64,000 bases of DNA. Source: Streptomyces armeniacus (lineage in GTDB: Bacteria; Actinomycetota; Actinomycetes; Streptomycetales; Streptomycetaceae). Every line of letters starts with the position of its first letter. The first letter of the stretch is position 1. Location of the stretch: positions 1,102,369 through 1,166,368 of the forward strand of contig NZ_CP031320.1 in the NCBI RefSeq assembly GCF_003355155.1, in the 5' to 3' direction. Below, piece by piece: positions 8,898 to 19,301 of the stretch. Made by a program: the position numbers and the translations under genes. The notes under the pieces are model-generated. The model was not told where the DNA came from and did not search any database. It was given only the letters and a program-made list of their open reading frames with translations.

Positions 8898-9869
8898 GTG
8901 CCGACGAAGACCGCCAGGACAGCGAAGCCGTACGTCGATCTGTCCCGCAGCGAGTGGAGCGCGCTGCGGGAGCGTACGCCGCTGCCGCTGACCGCCGCCG
9001 AGGTCGAGCGGCTGCGCGGGCTCGGCGACGTGATAGACCTCGACGAGGTCCGTGACGTGTATCTGCCGCTGTCCCGCCTGCTCAACCTGTACGTCGGCGC
9101 GACACACGGACTGCGCAGCGCCCTCAACACCTTCCTCGGCGATGCCGCGAACGGCAGCGGCGCCCAGCATGGCACGCCCTTCGTCATCGGCGTCGCGGGC
9201 AGCGTCGCCGTGGGCAAGTCGACGGTCTCCCGTCTGCTGCGGGCGCTGCTCGCCCGGTGGCCCGAGCACCCCCGCGTGGAGCTGGTCACCACGGACGGCT
9301 TCCTGCTGCCGAACGCGGAGCTGCGCAGCCGCGGCCTGATGTCCCGCAAGGGCTTCCCCGAGTCGTTCGACCGGCGCGCGCTCATCCGCTTCGTCGCGGA
9401 CGTCAAGTCCGGCAAGGCGAAGGTGTCCGCGCCCGTCTACTCGCACCTCATCTACGACATCGTGCCGGGCGAGCGGCTGGTGGTGGACCGGCCCGACATC
9501 CTGATCGTCGAAGGGCTGAACGTGCTCCAGCCCGCGCTGCCCGGCAAGGACGGCCGCACCCGGCTGGCCCTGTCCGACTACTTCGACTTCTCCGTCTACG
9601 TGGACGCCCGCACCGACGACATCCGCAGCTGGTATCTGGACCGCTTCCGCAAGCTGCGCGCGACCGCGTTCCAGGACCCGGCGTCGTACTTCCGGAAGTA
9701 CACGCAGGTGTCCGAGGAGGAGGCGCTGGACTACGCGCGGAACACCTGGCGCACGATCAACCAGCCGAACCTGCGGCAGAACATCGCCCCGACCCGCGGC
9801 CGCGCCACGCTCCAGCTGCACAAGGGCCCCGACCACAAGGTCGAGCGCCTGTCACTGCGCAAGCTCTGA
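8898..9869 (+). CDS. coaA: Pantothenate kinase, type I
   Basis: 323 residues from the GTG at 8898, which gives the normal CoaA length (about 316); a longer frame to 8706 would translate the tandem repeat and is rejected. It phosphorylates pantothenate, the controlling step of CoA synthesis. The P-loop is [12 protein letters not shown], followed by [11 protein letters not shown], the [11 protein letters not shown] motif, and YSHLIYDI and [11 protein letters not shown], all typical. CoA supply links it to AcpS encoded nearby. It converges with the exporter permease gene, whose stop is about 70 nt away. Confidence 0.95.
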   Translation: MPTKTARTAKPYVDLSRSEWSALRERTPLPLTAAEVERLRGLGDVIDLDEVRDVYLPLSRLLNLYVGATHGLRSALNTFLGDAANGSGAQHGTPFVIGVAGSVAVGKSTVSRLLRALLARWPEHPRVELVTTDGFLLPNAELRSRGLMSRKGFPESFDRRALIRFVADVKSGKAKVSAPVYSHLIYDIVPGERLVVDRPDILIVEGLNVLQPALPGKDGRTRLALSDYFDFSVYVDARTDDIRSWYLDRFRKLRATAFQDPASYFRKYTQVSEEEALDYARNTWRTINQPNLRQNIAPTRGRATLQLHKGPDHKVERLSLRKL

Positions 9870-9902
9870 CCCCGCGCCCCCACCGCGCCCCGCGCGCGTC
9901 AT

Positions 9903-9942
9903 GCCCGTACGTCCCGTCACTCACGCCCGTACGTCCCGTCAC
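9903..9942. repeat. Short direct repeat in a convergent intergenic region
   Basis: Two exact 18-bp copies of GCCCGTACGTCCCGTCAC at 9903-9920 and 9925-9942. The second copy overlaps the stop codon of the ABC permease gene (9939). No clear hairpin forms between direct copies, and no function is assigned. Confidence 0.6.
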
Positions 9943-10748
9943 GCCCGTGCGCGGTACGCCCGCATCGCCAGCGGGATGAACACCGCGGCTATCGCCGCCG
10001 CCCACACCAGCGACCACAGCACGGGCTCACCTATGCCGCCGTCGACGAGCAGGCCGCGGAAAGCGTCGGAGAGGTGCGTGACCGGATTGATGTCGACCCA
10101 CGCCTGCAGCCAGCCGGGCATTGTCTCGACCCGCACGAACGCGCTGCTCGTGAACGTGATCGGGAAGATCAGCGTGAACGCGAAGACCTGCACCTTCTCC
10201 GGATCGCCCGCCAGCATCCCGATCAGCACCGCGCTCCACGACACCGCCGCCGCGAACACCATCAGCAGCAGCGCGGCGCCGAGGAAGCCGCCCACTCCGC
10301 CGGTGATCCGGAAGCCCAGCACCGCGCCCAGGCCGATCATCAGCAGCATCGCCCACAGCTGCTTCGCCAGGTCGGCGGTGATGCGTCCGAACAGCGGCGC
10401 GGACCTGGCTATCGGCAGGCTGCGGAGCCGGTCGAAGACGCCCTTCGTCAGGTCGCTGTTGAGCGCCATCGCGGTGTACATGCTCATGAACAGGGTGTTC
10501 TGCACGATGATGCCCGGCAGCGCGTACTGCAGGTAGTCCTCGGGAGAACCGGCCATCTGGCCGCCGAAGACGTAAGTGAACAGGAACACGAACATGATCG
10601 GCGTGATGCTGTAGTCGACCAGCTCCAGCGGATTGTGCTTGACCGACACCAGGGACCGCCACGCCATCGTCCCGGTCTGCCGCATCCCGGCGCCCGGCCG
10701 CACCCTGCCGGTCTTGGTCAGCGATGCGGTCAGCGTCGCCGCAGTCAT
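9939..10748 (-). CDS. ABC-2 type exporter permease (DrrB-like)
   Basis: 269 residues with about six membrane segments; the N-terminal cytoplasmic part contains WRSLVSVKHNPLELVDYSITPIMFVFLFTYVFG cut by a membrane turn, and the EMA-like central region is FDRLRSLPIARSAP. DrrB-type proteins form the membrane channel of drug exporters. The ATG at 10748 overlaps the stop of the ATPase gene by 4 nt (ATGA), a strong sign of coupled translation. The substrate is unknown. Longer upstream starts would overlap the ATPase in another frame and were rejected. Confidence 0.88.
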   Translation of the reverse strand: MTAATLTASLTKTGRVRPGAGMRQTGTMAWRSLVSVKHNPLELVDYSITPIMFVFLFTYVFGGQMAGSPEDYLQYALPGIIVQNTLFMSMYTAMALNSDLTKGVFDRLRSLPIARSAPLFGRITADLAKQLWAMLLMIGLGAVLGFRITGGVGGFLGAALLLMVFAAAVSWSAVLIGMLAGDPEKVQVFAFTLIFPITFTSSAFVRVETMPGWLQAWVDINPVTHLSDAFRGLLVDGGIGEPVLWSLVWAAAIAAVFIPLAMRAYRARA

Positions 10749-11767
10749 GACCGCGTCTCCGCCCGTGCGAGCGCGCCCTCGTCGGCGCCCGGGGTGACAG
10801 CGGCGTCCGCGGCCGTCTCGTCCTCCGGGACCTCCGGCTCGGCCCGGTGGCCGGTCAGCGCGAGGAACACCTCGTCCAGCGAGGACCGGCGCAGCGCCAG
10901 CTCGCTCAGCTCGATCCCCTCCCGGTCCAGCCGCCGCACCACGGCGGGCAGCAGACCCGGCTCCTTCACGGGCGCGATGATCAGCTCGCCCTCTATCTGC
11001 GTCTGCGGCCCCGCGGCCTCCGCCACCAGCGCGGCGGTCGTGCCGAGGTCGGCGGCGTGCACGGGCCGCAGCTGGAGCACCTGGCCGCCGACGGCCGACT
11101 TCAGCTCGTCGGGTGTGCCGTCGGCGATGACCTTGCCCTTGTCGATGACGACGATCTCGTCGGCGAGCTTGTCGGCCTCGTCCAGATACTGGGTGGTCAG
11201 CAGCGCCGTGACGCCCTCCGCGACGAGCCCCCGCAGCATGTCCCACAACTCGCCGCGGCTGTGCGGGTCGAGGCCGGTGGTCGGCTCGTCCAGGAACAGG
11301 ATCTGCGGCCGCCCGACGAGGCTCGCCGCCAGGTCGAGCCGGCGCCGCATGCCGCCGGAGAACGTCTTCACCGCGCGTCCGGCGGCGTCGCTGAGCTGGA
11401 AGCGCTCCAGCAGCTCGGCCGCCCGCGCCTTGGCCTCACGCCGGGGTATCCCCAGGAGGCGGCCGATGAGCAGCAGGTTCTCGGTGCCGGTCAGGTTCTC
11501 GTCGACCGCGGCGTACTGCCCGGTCAGCCCGACGAGCGAGCGGACGATGCCCGCCTCCCGTACGACGTCGTGGCCGGCGACCGTCGCCCGCCCGGCGTCC
11601 GGGCGGATCAGGGTGGCGAAGATGCGGACGGCGGTCGTCTTGCCCGCGCCGTTCGGCCCCAGCAGCCCCAGCACCGAGCCGGTACGGGCCGCGAGGTCCA
11701 CGCCGTCCAGCGCGTGTGTCTCCTTGAACCTTTTGGCCAGGCCCTCTGCCTGGATCGCGTACGTCAT
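10745..11767 (-). CDS. Daunorubicin-resistance-type ABC transporter ATPase (DrrA-like)
   Basis: 340 residues. Walker A GLLGPNGAGKTT, signature FSGGMRRRLDLA, Walker B ILFLDEPTTGLD and the H-loop region LLTTQYLDEAD are all intact. The C-terminal extension (about 230-340, with LALRRSSLDEVFLALTGH) is characteristic of the DrrA subfamily. It powers the permease encoded by the overlapping downstream gene, forming a two-gene exporter. Such pairs remove hydrophobic drugs or export lipids; the substrate cannot be read from sequence. The operon has been placed between glmM and coaA. Confidence 0.92.
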   Translation of the reverse strand: MTYAIQAEGLAKRFKETHALDGVDLAARTGSVLGLLGPNGAGKTTAVRIFATLIRPDAGRATVAGHDVVREAGIVRSLVGLTGQYAAVDENLTGTENLLLIGRLLGIPRREAKARAAELLERFQLSDAAGRAVKTFSGGMRRRLDLAASLVGRPQILFLDEPTTGLDPHSRGELWDMLRGLVAEGVTALLTTQYLDEADKLADEIVVIDKGKVIADGTPDELKSAVGGQVLQLRPVHAADLGTTAALVAEAAGPQTQIEGELIIAPVKEPGLLPAVVRRLDREGIELSELALRRSSLDEVFLALTGHRAEPEVPEDETAADAAVTPGADEGALARAETRS

Positions 11768-11864
11768 GGCGTGTTCCCTTGGATTCCTGAGCGACCGGGT
11801 CGGTGCTCACTCCTCCCACAACTGTGACGCAAGCCACTGACATTCCGCGCAGGGAGCGGTCAGC

Positions 11865-11926
11865 CGGGCTTTTCAGCCCGTCCGGCGCTTGAGGACACGC
11901 CGTCGCGGCGCGCAGCCACGACGGCG
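11865..11926 (-). terminator. Hairpins downstream of glmM, with a half copy of the intergenic repeat
   Basis: CGGGCT-TTTC-AGCCCG forms a small stem at 11865-11880. Next to it is a single arm of the 118-bp repeat family (11876-11896, GCCCGTCCGGCGCTTGAGGA). A second stem, CGCCGTCG (11898-11905) with CGACGGCG (11919-11926), follows. Together they lie 43 nt beyond the glmM stop and likely end its transcript. Confidence 0.55.
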
Positions 11927-11968
11927 AGGGTCCGGCGGAAGGGAACACCACCGGAGTGGCACGTCCGG

Positions 11969-13327
11969 TTACCCCAGCACCCGCTTCACCACGTCCGCCA
12001 GGCGGTCCGCCACCGAGCGGGCCAGTTCCGTCTCCGCGGCCTCCACCATCACCCGTACCAGCGGCTCCGTGCCGGACGGGCGCAGCAGCACGCGGCCCGT
12101 CTCGCCCAGCTCGCGTTCCGCCTCGGCGACGGCCGTCGCCAGCTCGGCGGAGGTGTCGACGCGGGACCTGTCCACGTCCGGCACGTTGATCAGGACCTGC
12201 GGCAGCCGTTCCATCACGCCCGCCAGCTCCGCGAGCGGCCTGCCGGTGGCCGCGACGCGGGCGGCCAGCATCAGCCCGGTGAGCGTGCCGTCGCCGGTCG
12301 TCGCGTGGTCCAGCACGATCACGTGGCCGGACTGCTCGCCGCCCAGCGAGTACCCGCCACGCTTCATCTCCTCCAGCACGTACCGGTCGCCGACGGCCGT
12401 CTGCAGCAGCTCGACGCCCTCCCGGCGCATGGCGAGCTTGAAGCCGAGGTTCGACATGACGGTGGCCACCACGGTGTTCTTCCGCAGCCCTCCGGCGTCC
12501 CGCAGGCCCACGGCCAGTACGGCGAGGATCTGGTCGCCGTCGATCTCGTTCCCGTCGGCGTCGACCGCGAGGCAGCGGTCCGCGTCGCCGTCGTGGGCGA
12601 CGCCGAGGTCGGCGCCGTGCTCCACGACGGCCGCGCGCAGCGCGTCGAGGTGCGTGGAGCCGCATTCGTCGTTGATGTTCAGCCCGTCGGGGTCCGTGCC
12701 GACCGTGGTCACGGCGGCGCCCGCGCGGGCGAAGGCCTCCGGGGAGACGCGGGAGGCGGCGCCGTGTGCGCCGTCGATGACCACGGAGAGGCCGTCGAGC
12801 CGGTTCGGGAGGACGCCCACGAGGTGGGCCACGTAGTTGTCGAAGCCCTCGTCGTAGTCGCGTACGCGGCCGACCCCGGCGCCCGTCGGGCGGTCCCAGG
12901 GCTGGCCGCCGGCGTGCTGGTGGTACGTCTGCTCGATACGGTCCTCGAGCTCGTCCGCGAGCTTGTGGCCGCCGCGTGCGAAGAACTTGATCCCGTTGTC
13001 CGGCATCGGGTTGTGGCTGGCCGAGAGCATCACGCCCAGGTCGGCGCCGAGGGCGCCGGTCAGGTACGCCACGGCGGGTGTCGGCAGCACGCCCACCCGC
13101 AGCACGTCGACGCCCGCGCTGGCCAGTCCGGCCACGACGGCGGCCTCCAGGAACTCCCCGGACGCGCGCGGATCCCGTCCGACCACCGCGACCGGGCGGT
13201 GGCCCTCGAACGTTCCCGCCTCGGCGAGCACGTGCGCCGCGGCGACGGACAGGCCGAGAGTCATCTCGGCCGTCAGACTGCCGTTGGCAACGCCGCGCAC
13301 ACCGTCCGTACCGAAGAGTCGTGCCAC
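11969..13327 (-). CDS. glmM: Phosphoglucosamine mutase
   Basis: 452 residues. It converts glucosamine-6-phosphate to glucosamine-1-phosphate on the way to UDP-GlcNAc, using the product of GlmS. The start [12 protein letters not shown] is diagnostic, and the phosphoserine is Ser104 in [12 protein letters not shown]. The metal loop [13 protein letters not shown], the sugar motif GGEQSGHVI and the phosphate-binding [12 protein letters not shown] follow in order. It lies downstream of rplM-rpsI on the same strand but is separated from rpsI by an intrinsic terminator. Confidence 0.97.
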   Translation of the reverse strand: MARLFGTDGVRGVANGSLTAEMTLGLSVAAAHVLAEAGTFEGHRPVAVVGRDPRASGEFLEAAVVAGLASAGVDVLRVGVLPTPAVAYLTGALGADLGVMLSASHNPMPDNGIKFFARGGHKLADELEDRIEQTYHQHAGGQPWDRPTGAGVGRVRDYDEGFDNYVAHLVGVLPNRLDGLSVVIDGAHGAASRVSPEAFARAGAAVTTVGTDPDGLNINDECGSTHLDALRAAVVEHGADLGVAHDGDADRCLAVDADGNEIDGDQILAVLAVGLRDAGGLRKNTVVATVMSNLGFKLAMRREGVELLQTAVGDRYVLEEMKRGGYSLGGEQSGHVIVLDHATTGDGTLTGLMLAARVAATGRPLAELAGVMERLPQVLINVPDVDRSRVDTSAELATAVAEAERELGETGRVLLRPSGTEPLVRVMVEAAETELARSVADRLADVVKRVLG

Positions 13328-13391
13328 TGGTCGTTCCTCCGAATCGCGCGGGCGCCGGATGGTTTCCGGCTTCCCTCAACGTACAAAGCAA

Positions 13392-13426
13392 ACGCCCCGG
13401 CGACACGGAACGTGTCACCGGGGCGT
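13392..13426 (-). terminator. Intrinsic terminator after rpsI
   Basis: On the minus strand a 15-bp stem (arms 13392-13406 and 13412-13426, one mismatch) with a 5-nt loop is followed by TTTGCTTT. This is one of the few hairpins in the window with a U-rich tail. It ends the rplM-rpsI transcript before glmM. Confidence 0.85.
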
Positions 13427-13464
13427 CACCACAGAATCGGCGTGCAGCCGGCCCAGCGCCAGGG

Positions 13465-13986
13465 TCAGCGCTTGCTGTACTGCGTGCCCTTGCGGGCCTT
13501 CTTCAGACCGGCCTTCTTACGCTCGACGGCGCGGGCGTCACGGGTCAGGAAGCCGGCCTTCTTGAGCGGGCCGCGGTTGTTGTCCACGTCCGCCTCGTTC
13601 AGCGCGCGGGCCACGCCGAGGCGCAGCGCGCCCGCCTGGCCCGAGATGCCGCCGCCCGCGATACGGGCGACGACGTCGTAACGGTCGTCGAGCTCCAGCA
13701 CCTTGAAGGGCTCGTTGACTTCCTGCTGGTGCACCTTGTTGGGGAAGTACCCCTCCAGGGTGCGGCCGTTGATCTTCCACTTCCCGCTGCCCGGCACGAT
13801 GCGGACGCGGGCGATGGCGTTCTTGCGGCGCCCGGTGCCGGCGGCCGGCTGCGGGTCGCCGAAGCGGGACGCGAGGGACTCGGAGGTGAACTCCTCCGGG
13901 GCGTCGGGGGTCTCGGTCGTGTATTCCTGGACGTCCTCGGTGACGGTCTCGTCAGCGAGGGGGGTTTCGGCGGTGGTCTCGGCCAC
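13465..13986 (-). CDS. rpsI: 30S ribosomal protein S9
   Basis: 173 residues; the core of about 128 residues starts near [16 protein letters not shown] and ends with the invariant [12 protein letters not shown], whose C-terminal KR tail contacts the P-site tRNA. The first 45 residues are an acidic extension rich in Glu and Thr ([17 protein letters not shown]), usual in actinobacteria but absent from E. coli. It lies 41 nt after rplM, in the conserved rplM-rpsI operon. Confidence 0.97.
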   Translation of the reverse strand: MAETTAETPLADETVTEDVQEYTTETPDAPEEFTSESLASRFGDPQPAAGTGRRKNAIARVRIVPGSGKWKINGRTLEGYFPNKVHQQEVNEPFKVLELDDRYDVVARIAGGGISGQAGALRLGVARALNEADVDNNRGPLKKAGFLTRDARAVERKKAGLKKARKGTQYSKR

Positions 13987-14027
13987 GAGTTCTCCTGGTT
14001 TCTCTTCGTCTTCGGTGGTGGCCGGAC

Positions 14028-14471
14028 TTACTGCGCGACCTGGCTGATCTCGAACGGAACCGGCTGCTGGGCAGCGTGCGGGTGCTGGTCGCCCGCGTAG
14101 ACCTTCAGCTTCGAGAGCATCTGACGGCCCAGGCTGTTCTTCGGGAGCATGCCCTTGACGGCCTTCTCCACTGCCTTCTGCGGGTTCTTGTCGAGCAGCT
14201 CGTCGTACCGGACGGAACGCAGACCGCCGGGGTAACCGGAGTGCCGGTAGGCCAGCTTCTGCGTCCGCTTGTTCCCGGACAGGTGCACCTTGTCGGCGTT
14301 GATGACGATGACGAAGTCACCGGTGTCGACGTGAGGCGCGTACACCGGCTTGTGCTTGCCCCGGAGAAGGGTGGCGGCCTGAGTGGCCAGACGGCCCAGG
14401 ACGACGTCCTGCGCGTCGATGACGTGCCACTGGCGCTGGACATCGCCGGGCTTTGGGCTGTACGTACGCAC
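14028..14471 (-). CDS. rplM: 50S ribosomal protein L13
   Basis: 147 residues starting [20 protein letters not shown], with [18 protein letters not shown] and [20 protein letters not shown], all diagnostic. It is first in the rplM-rpsI operon. About 235 nt separate its start from a good promoter-like pair, so the message probably has a long leader in which feedback control by L13 could act. Confidence 0.97.
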   Translation of the reverse strand: MRTYSPKPGDVQRQWHVIDAQDVVLGRLATQAATLLRGKHKPVYAPHVDTGDFVIVINADKVHLSGNKRTQKLAYRHSGYPGGLRSVRYDELLDKNPQKAVEKAVKGMLPKNSLGRQMLSKLKVYAGDQHPHAAQQPVPFEISQVAQ

Positions 14472-14594
14472 GGTCGTAGCCTTCGCTTCTTCTCTACAGT
14501 GATGGAACCCCCGGGCCGAGGACGGGCGAGGGGTCTCCCCAGGCCCGCCAAGACCGAGGGGACGGGTCCTGACAAGGCCACCCGCAGGTCACGG

Positions 14595-14632
14595 CAGCAC
14601 TGACCGCACATCGGTGACGCAACCGAGTGCTG
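14595..14632 (-). promoter_or_regulatory. Inverted repeat in the rplM leader
   Basis: CAGCACT (14595-14601) pairs with AGTGCTG (14626-14632), with further CGGT/ACCG pairing inside the loop. It would form a stem in the leader RNA between the proposed promoter and the L13 start. Autoregulatory L13 leaders are known in other bacteria; that this is one is a guess. Confidence 0.35.
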
Positions 14633-14712
14633 ATCGCTGGTGATCGGCCGGTGGGCCGGTGTAAGGGCCCCTCACGTGAGAATGAGCAAGCCAATACACA
14701 TAACGAACCCGC

Positions 14713-14742
14713 AGGATACCCGGCGCGCTGTACGGCGGTCAA
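14713..14742 (-). promoter_or_regulatory. Putative rplM promoter
   Basis: Read on the minus strand, TTGACC (14742-14737), an 18-nt spacer and TATCCT (14718-14713) resemble a housekeeping sigma promoter. It would start about 235 nt upstream of rplM and overlaps the stop codon region of the ABC-F gene. Confidence 0.55.
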
Positions 14743-16433
14743 AACCGGTCCCTGGCCACTCTGCCCTCGTCCCAGACGGGCTCCGCCACCTCCCGTACGC
14801 GGCCGTCCGCGCCGAAGATCAGGAAGCGGTCAAACGTACGTGCGAACCAGCGGTCGTGCGTCACCGCGAGCACCGTGCCCTCGTACGCCTCCAGTCCCTC
14901 CTGCAGCGCCTCCGCGCTCTCCAGGTCCAGGTTGTCCGTCGGCTCGTCCAGCAGCAGCGCGGTGGTGCCGGCCAGCTCCAGCAGCAGGATCTGGAACCGC
15001 GCCTGCTGGCCGCCCGACAGCTTGCCGAACGGCTGCTCCGCCTGGCGCGTCAGCTCGTACCGGCGCAGCGCGCTCATCGCCGCCCCGCGGTCCTTCGCGT
15101 GGTCCTTCCACAGGACATCCAGGAGCGTACGGGCCTCCAGCTCCGGGTGCGCGTGGGTCTGCGCGAAGTGGCCGGGGACGACGCGCGCGCCGAGCTTCCA
15201 GCTGCCGGTGTGCGGCACGGCGTCCTCCTCCGGGTTCTCGCCCTCGTACGAGCCCTTGCCGCCGCTCGCCAGCAGGCGCAGGAAGTGCGACTTGCCGGAG
15301 CCGTTCGAGCCGAGCACCGCGACGCGCTCGCCGTAGAAGACCTCGAGGTCGAACGGCTTCATCAGGCCGGTCAGTTCGAGCCCCGCGCAGGTCACGGCGC
15401 GGACGCCGGTGCGCCCGCCGCGCAGCCGCATCCTGATGTCCTGCTCGCGCGGCGGCTCCTGCGGCGGGCCGGCCTCCTCGAACTTGCGCAGCCGGGTCTG
15501 GGCGGCGCGGTAGCGCGACGCCATGTCCGAGTTGTACGACGCCTTCTGCTTGAGCCGCTGGACGAGCTGCCGCAGCTGTACGTGCTGCTCGTCCCAGCGG
15601 CGCCGCAGCTCCTCGAACCGCGCGAAGCGCTCCCTGCGCGCCTCGTGGTACGTGCCGAAGCCGCCGCCGTGCACCCACACGTCGCTGCCCGCTGGCCCCG
15701 GCTCGACGCTGATGATCTTGTCCGCGGAACAGGCCAGCAGCTCCCGGTCGTGCGAGACGAACAGCACCGTCTTACGGGTCTCGCGCAGCCGCTCCTCCAG
15801 CCAGCGCTTGCCGGGCACGTCCAGGTAGTTGTCCGGCTCGTCGAGCAGCAGCACCTCGTCCGTGCCGCGCAGCAGCGCCTCCAGCACCAGCCGCTTCTGC
15901 TCGCCGCCGGACAGGGTGAGCACCTGCCGCCACTGCGCCCGCTCGTACGGCACCCCGAGCGCCTGCGTGGTGCAGGTGTCCCAGAGCGTCTCCGCCTCGT
16001 GCCCGCGCGCCTCGGCCCAGTCGGCGAGTGCCTGCGCGTACTGGAGCTGGGCCGCCTCGTCGTCGCGGGTCATCATGGCCAGCTCCGCGTCGTCCACCTC
16101 CCGCGCGGCCTTCCGGATGCGCGGCTGCGCGACGGACACCAGCAGGTCCCGCACCGTCTGTCCCCTCAGCCCTGGCGGGCTTGGGGAGGCCCCTCGGTCC
16201 CGTACGGAACCGACGAACTGCCGCATGACGCCCAGCCCGCCGCTGACCGTCACCGAGCCGTTCTCCGGGCTGAGTTCGCCGGAGATGATGCGCAGCAGCG
16301 TCGTCTTGCCCGCGCCGTTCGCGCCGACCAGGGCGACGGACGTGCTCTCGCCGACCCGGAACGAGGCGTCGCGGAGCAGCACACGGCCGTCCGGCAGGAA
16401 GTACTCCAGGTGTGCCGCTTCGACGTGTCCCAT
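14739..16433 (-). CDS. ABC-F family ATPase
   Basis: 564 residues from the ATG at 16433 (MGHVEAAHLEYFLPDG). Two ATP-binding cassettes are joined by a charged linker with no membrane segments. Cassette 1 has GANGAGKTT, LSGGEQKRLVLEALL and VLLLDEPDNYLD; cassette 2 has GSNGSGKSH, LSGGQQARFQILLLELA and ALLLDEPTDNLDL. ABC-F proteins act on the ribosome, either resolving stalls or protecting it from antibiotics. No ribosome-binding site is evident, so the message may be leaderless. It lies upstream of rplM-rpsI on the same strand. Subfamily and any resistance role are not settled. Confidence 0.93.
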   Translation of the reverse strand: MGHVEAAHLEYFLPDGRVLLRDASFRVGESTSVALVGANGAGKTTLLRIISGELSPENGSVTVSGGLGVMRQFVGSVRDRGASPSPPGLRGQTVRDLLVSVAQPRIRKAAREVDDAELAMMTRDDEAAQLQYAQALADWAEARGHEAETLWDTCTTQALGVPYERAQWRQVLTLSGGEQKRLVLEALLRGTDEVLLLDEPDNYLDVPGKRWLEERLRETRKTVLFVSHDRELLACSADKIISVEPGPAGSDVWVHGGGFGTYHEARRERFARFEELRRRWDEQHVQLRQLVQRLKQKASYNSDMASRYRAAQTRLRKFEEAGPPQEPPREQDIRMRLRGGRTGVRAVTCAGLELTGLMKPFDLEVFYGERVAVLGSNGSGKSHFLRLLASGGKGSYEGENPEEDAVPHTGSWKLGARVVPGHFAQTHAHPELEARTLLDVLWKDHAKDRGAAMSALRRYELTRQAEQPFGKLSGGQQARFQILLLELAGTTALLLDEPTDNLDLESAEALQEGLEAYEGTVLAVTHDRWFARTFDRFLIFGADGRVREVAEPVWDEGRVARDRF

Positions 16434-16592
16434 GGGGCCGGATTGTCGCCGTGACCGGGCGGCACGGCCAACCGATTTGTGGCCGGGCGCAAGGGGTTCC
16501 CCGCGGCACGGCCACGGGGCCGCCCGCGTACGGCCGGTCCGTACGGTGACGGGCCCGCCGTACGGCCGCGCGGGCGGACTAAGATGCCGCCC

Positions 16593-17426
16593 ATGAGCTT
16601 TGGGCAGGGGGGTCCCCAGTGGGGGGCCGGGGGCGGACCCACCCCCGACTGGGCGGCGCTCGCCGAGGAGACGGAGCGCCGGCGCGCACGCCGTAAGCGC
16701 TGGCTGCTGGTCGGCGGCGGGGCGCTGGCCACGGTCGCGGTCGCGGGCATCGTCGCGGTGGCGGTGGTCAACGAGGGCGGCGGCAAGAGTTCCGCCGACC
16801 CGTCGAGTTCGCTGCCCACCCCGGAGGACATCCCGTCCAGCCCGGGCCAGCCGGAGCCGTCGTTCAAGGAGGACCGGCCGCCGGCGCCGCCGGAGGACTT
16901 CATCGGGGACCCGCAGAAGGACACGGCGCCGCTCAGCACGGAGACGCTGTTCCCGGACGAGACGGTGACCGTCAACGGCCGGAAGTACGCGCGCGCCGCC
17001 ACCGACAGCGCCAAGAAGTGCACGTCCGGCGCGCAGGCGGGGCTCGGTCCGGTGCTGGAGAAGAACGGCTGCGGCCGGTTCTTCCGCGCCACGTACGAGC
17101 GGGGCGGGCTGGCGTTCACGCTCGGCATCGCCGTATTCGACTCGAAGGCGGCCGCGTCCGCCGTGAAGGCCGGCTACAAGCCCAACGTCGCCTCCCTGTC
17201 CGGCGGCGGCGTGCCGACGTACTGCCGCAGCGTGACGTGCCGTACGACGGTCAACGCGCTCGGCCGGTACGCGTTCTTCACCATCGCGGGCCACACCGAC
17301 GGCAAGCCGGCCGGCGCCTCCGACGAGCAGGCCAAGCAAGTCGCCCTGGACGGCTCCGAGTTCGGCTACGGGCGCATCCTCCAGCGCGGCAAGGACCAGT
17401 CCGCGGCTGAGGCTTCGGCGCGCTGA
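16593..17426 (+). CDS. Membrane-anchored hypothetical protein
   Basis: 277 residues from the ATG at 16593 (MSFGQGGPQWG); an in-frame ATG at 16584 is also possible. A Gly/Pro-rich cytoplasmic start is followed by RRRARRKRWLLVGGGALATV and one membrane helix (about 37-57). Next come a Ser/Pro-rich stalk and an extracellular domain with four cysteines (KKCTSG, KNGCGRFF, TYCRSVTCRTT) that could form two disulfides. I do not recognise a catalytic motif. Similar proteins are frequent in streptomycetes. A short hairpin follows the stop. Confidence 0.75.
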   Translation: MSFGQGGPQWGAGGGPTPDWAALAEETERRRARRKRWLLVGGGALATVAVAGIVAVAVVNEGGGKSSADPSSSLPTPEDIPSSPGQPEPSFKEDRPPAPPEDFIGDPQKDTAPLSTETLFPDETVTVNGRKYARAATDSAKKCTSGAQAGLGPVLEKNGCGRFFRATYERGGLAFTLGIAVFDSKAAASAVKAGYKPNVASLSGGGVPTYCRSVTCRTTVNALGRYAFFTIAGHTDGKPAGASDEQAKQVALDGSEFGYGRILQRGKDQSAAEASAR

Positions 17427-17431
17427 CGGGC

Positions 17432-17447
17432 CGCTCCCGGGGGAGCG
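17432..17447 (+). terminator. Hairpin after the membrane-anchored protein gene
   Basis: CGCTCC-CGGG-GGAGCG forms a 6-bp stem 5 nt past the stop codon, followed by CAAGGGTTTTCC with a run of four T. It is a plausible intrinsic terminator. Confidence 0.6.
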
Positions 17448-17488
17448 CAAGGGTTTTCCCCGATTCCGGGCGACGGCTCCCTTCCTAG

Positions 17489-19186
<1,698 letters not shown>

Positions 19187-19301
19187 CCCGGACGTCATGA
19201 CCGGCCGGACGCGGCCCCGGCACACGCCGCGCACCCTGCCTCGTCCGGCCGGCACCGATGCACCCCCCACATCGCAGTGACAGTCCCGAAGTGAGGTCTC
19301 C

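Noticed and set aside
8451..9836. A 461-residue minus-strand frame opposite coaA.
   Set aside because: Only its last 81 residues, beginning at a GTG with a ribosome site, look like a real small protein; the rest is antisense to CoaA.
11436..13418. A 660-residue minus-strand frame joining glmM and the DrrA region.
   Set aside because: It is in a different frame from both genes and has a shuffled, Arg-rich composition.
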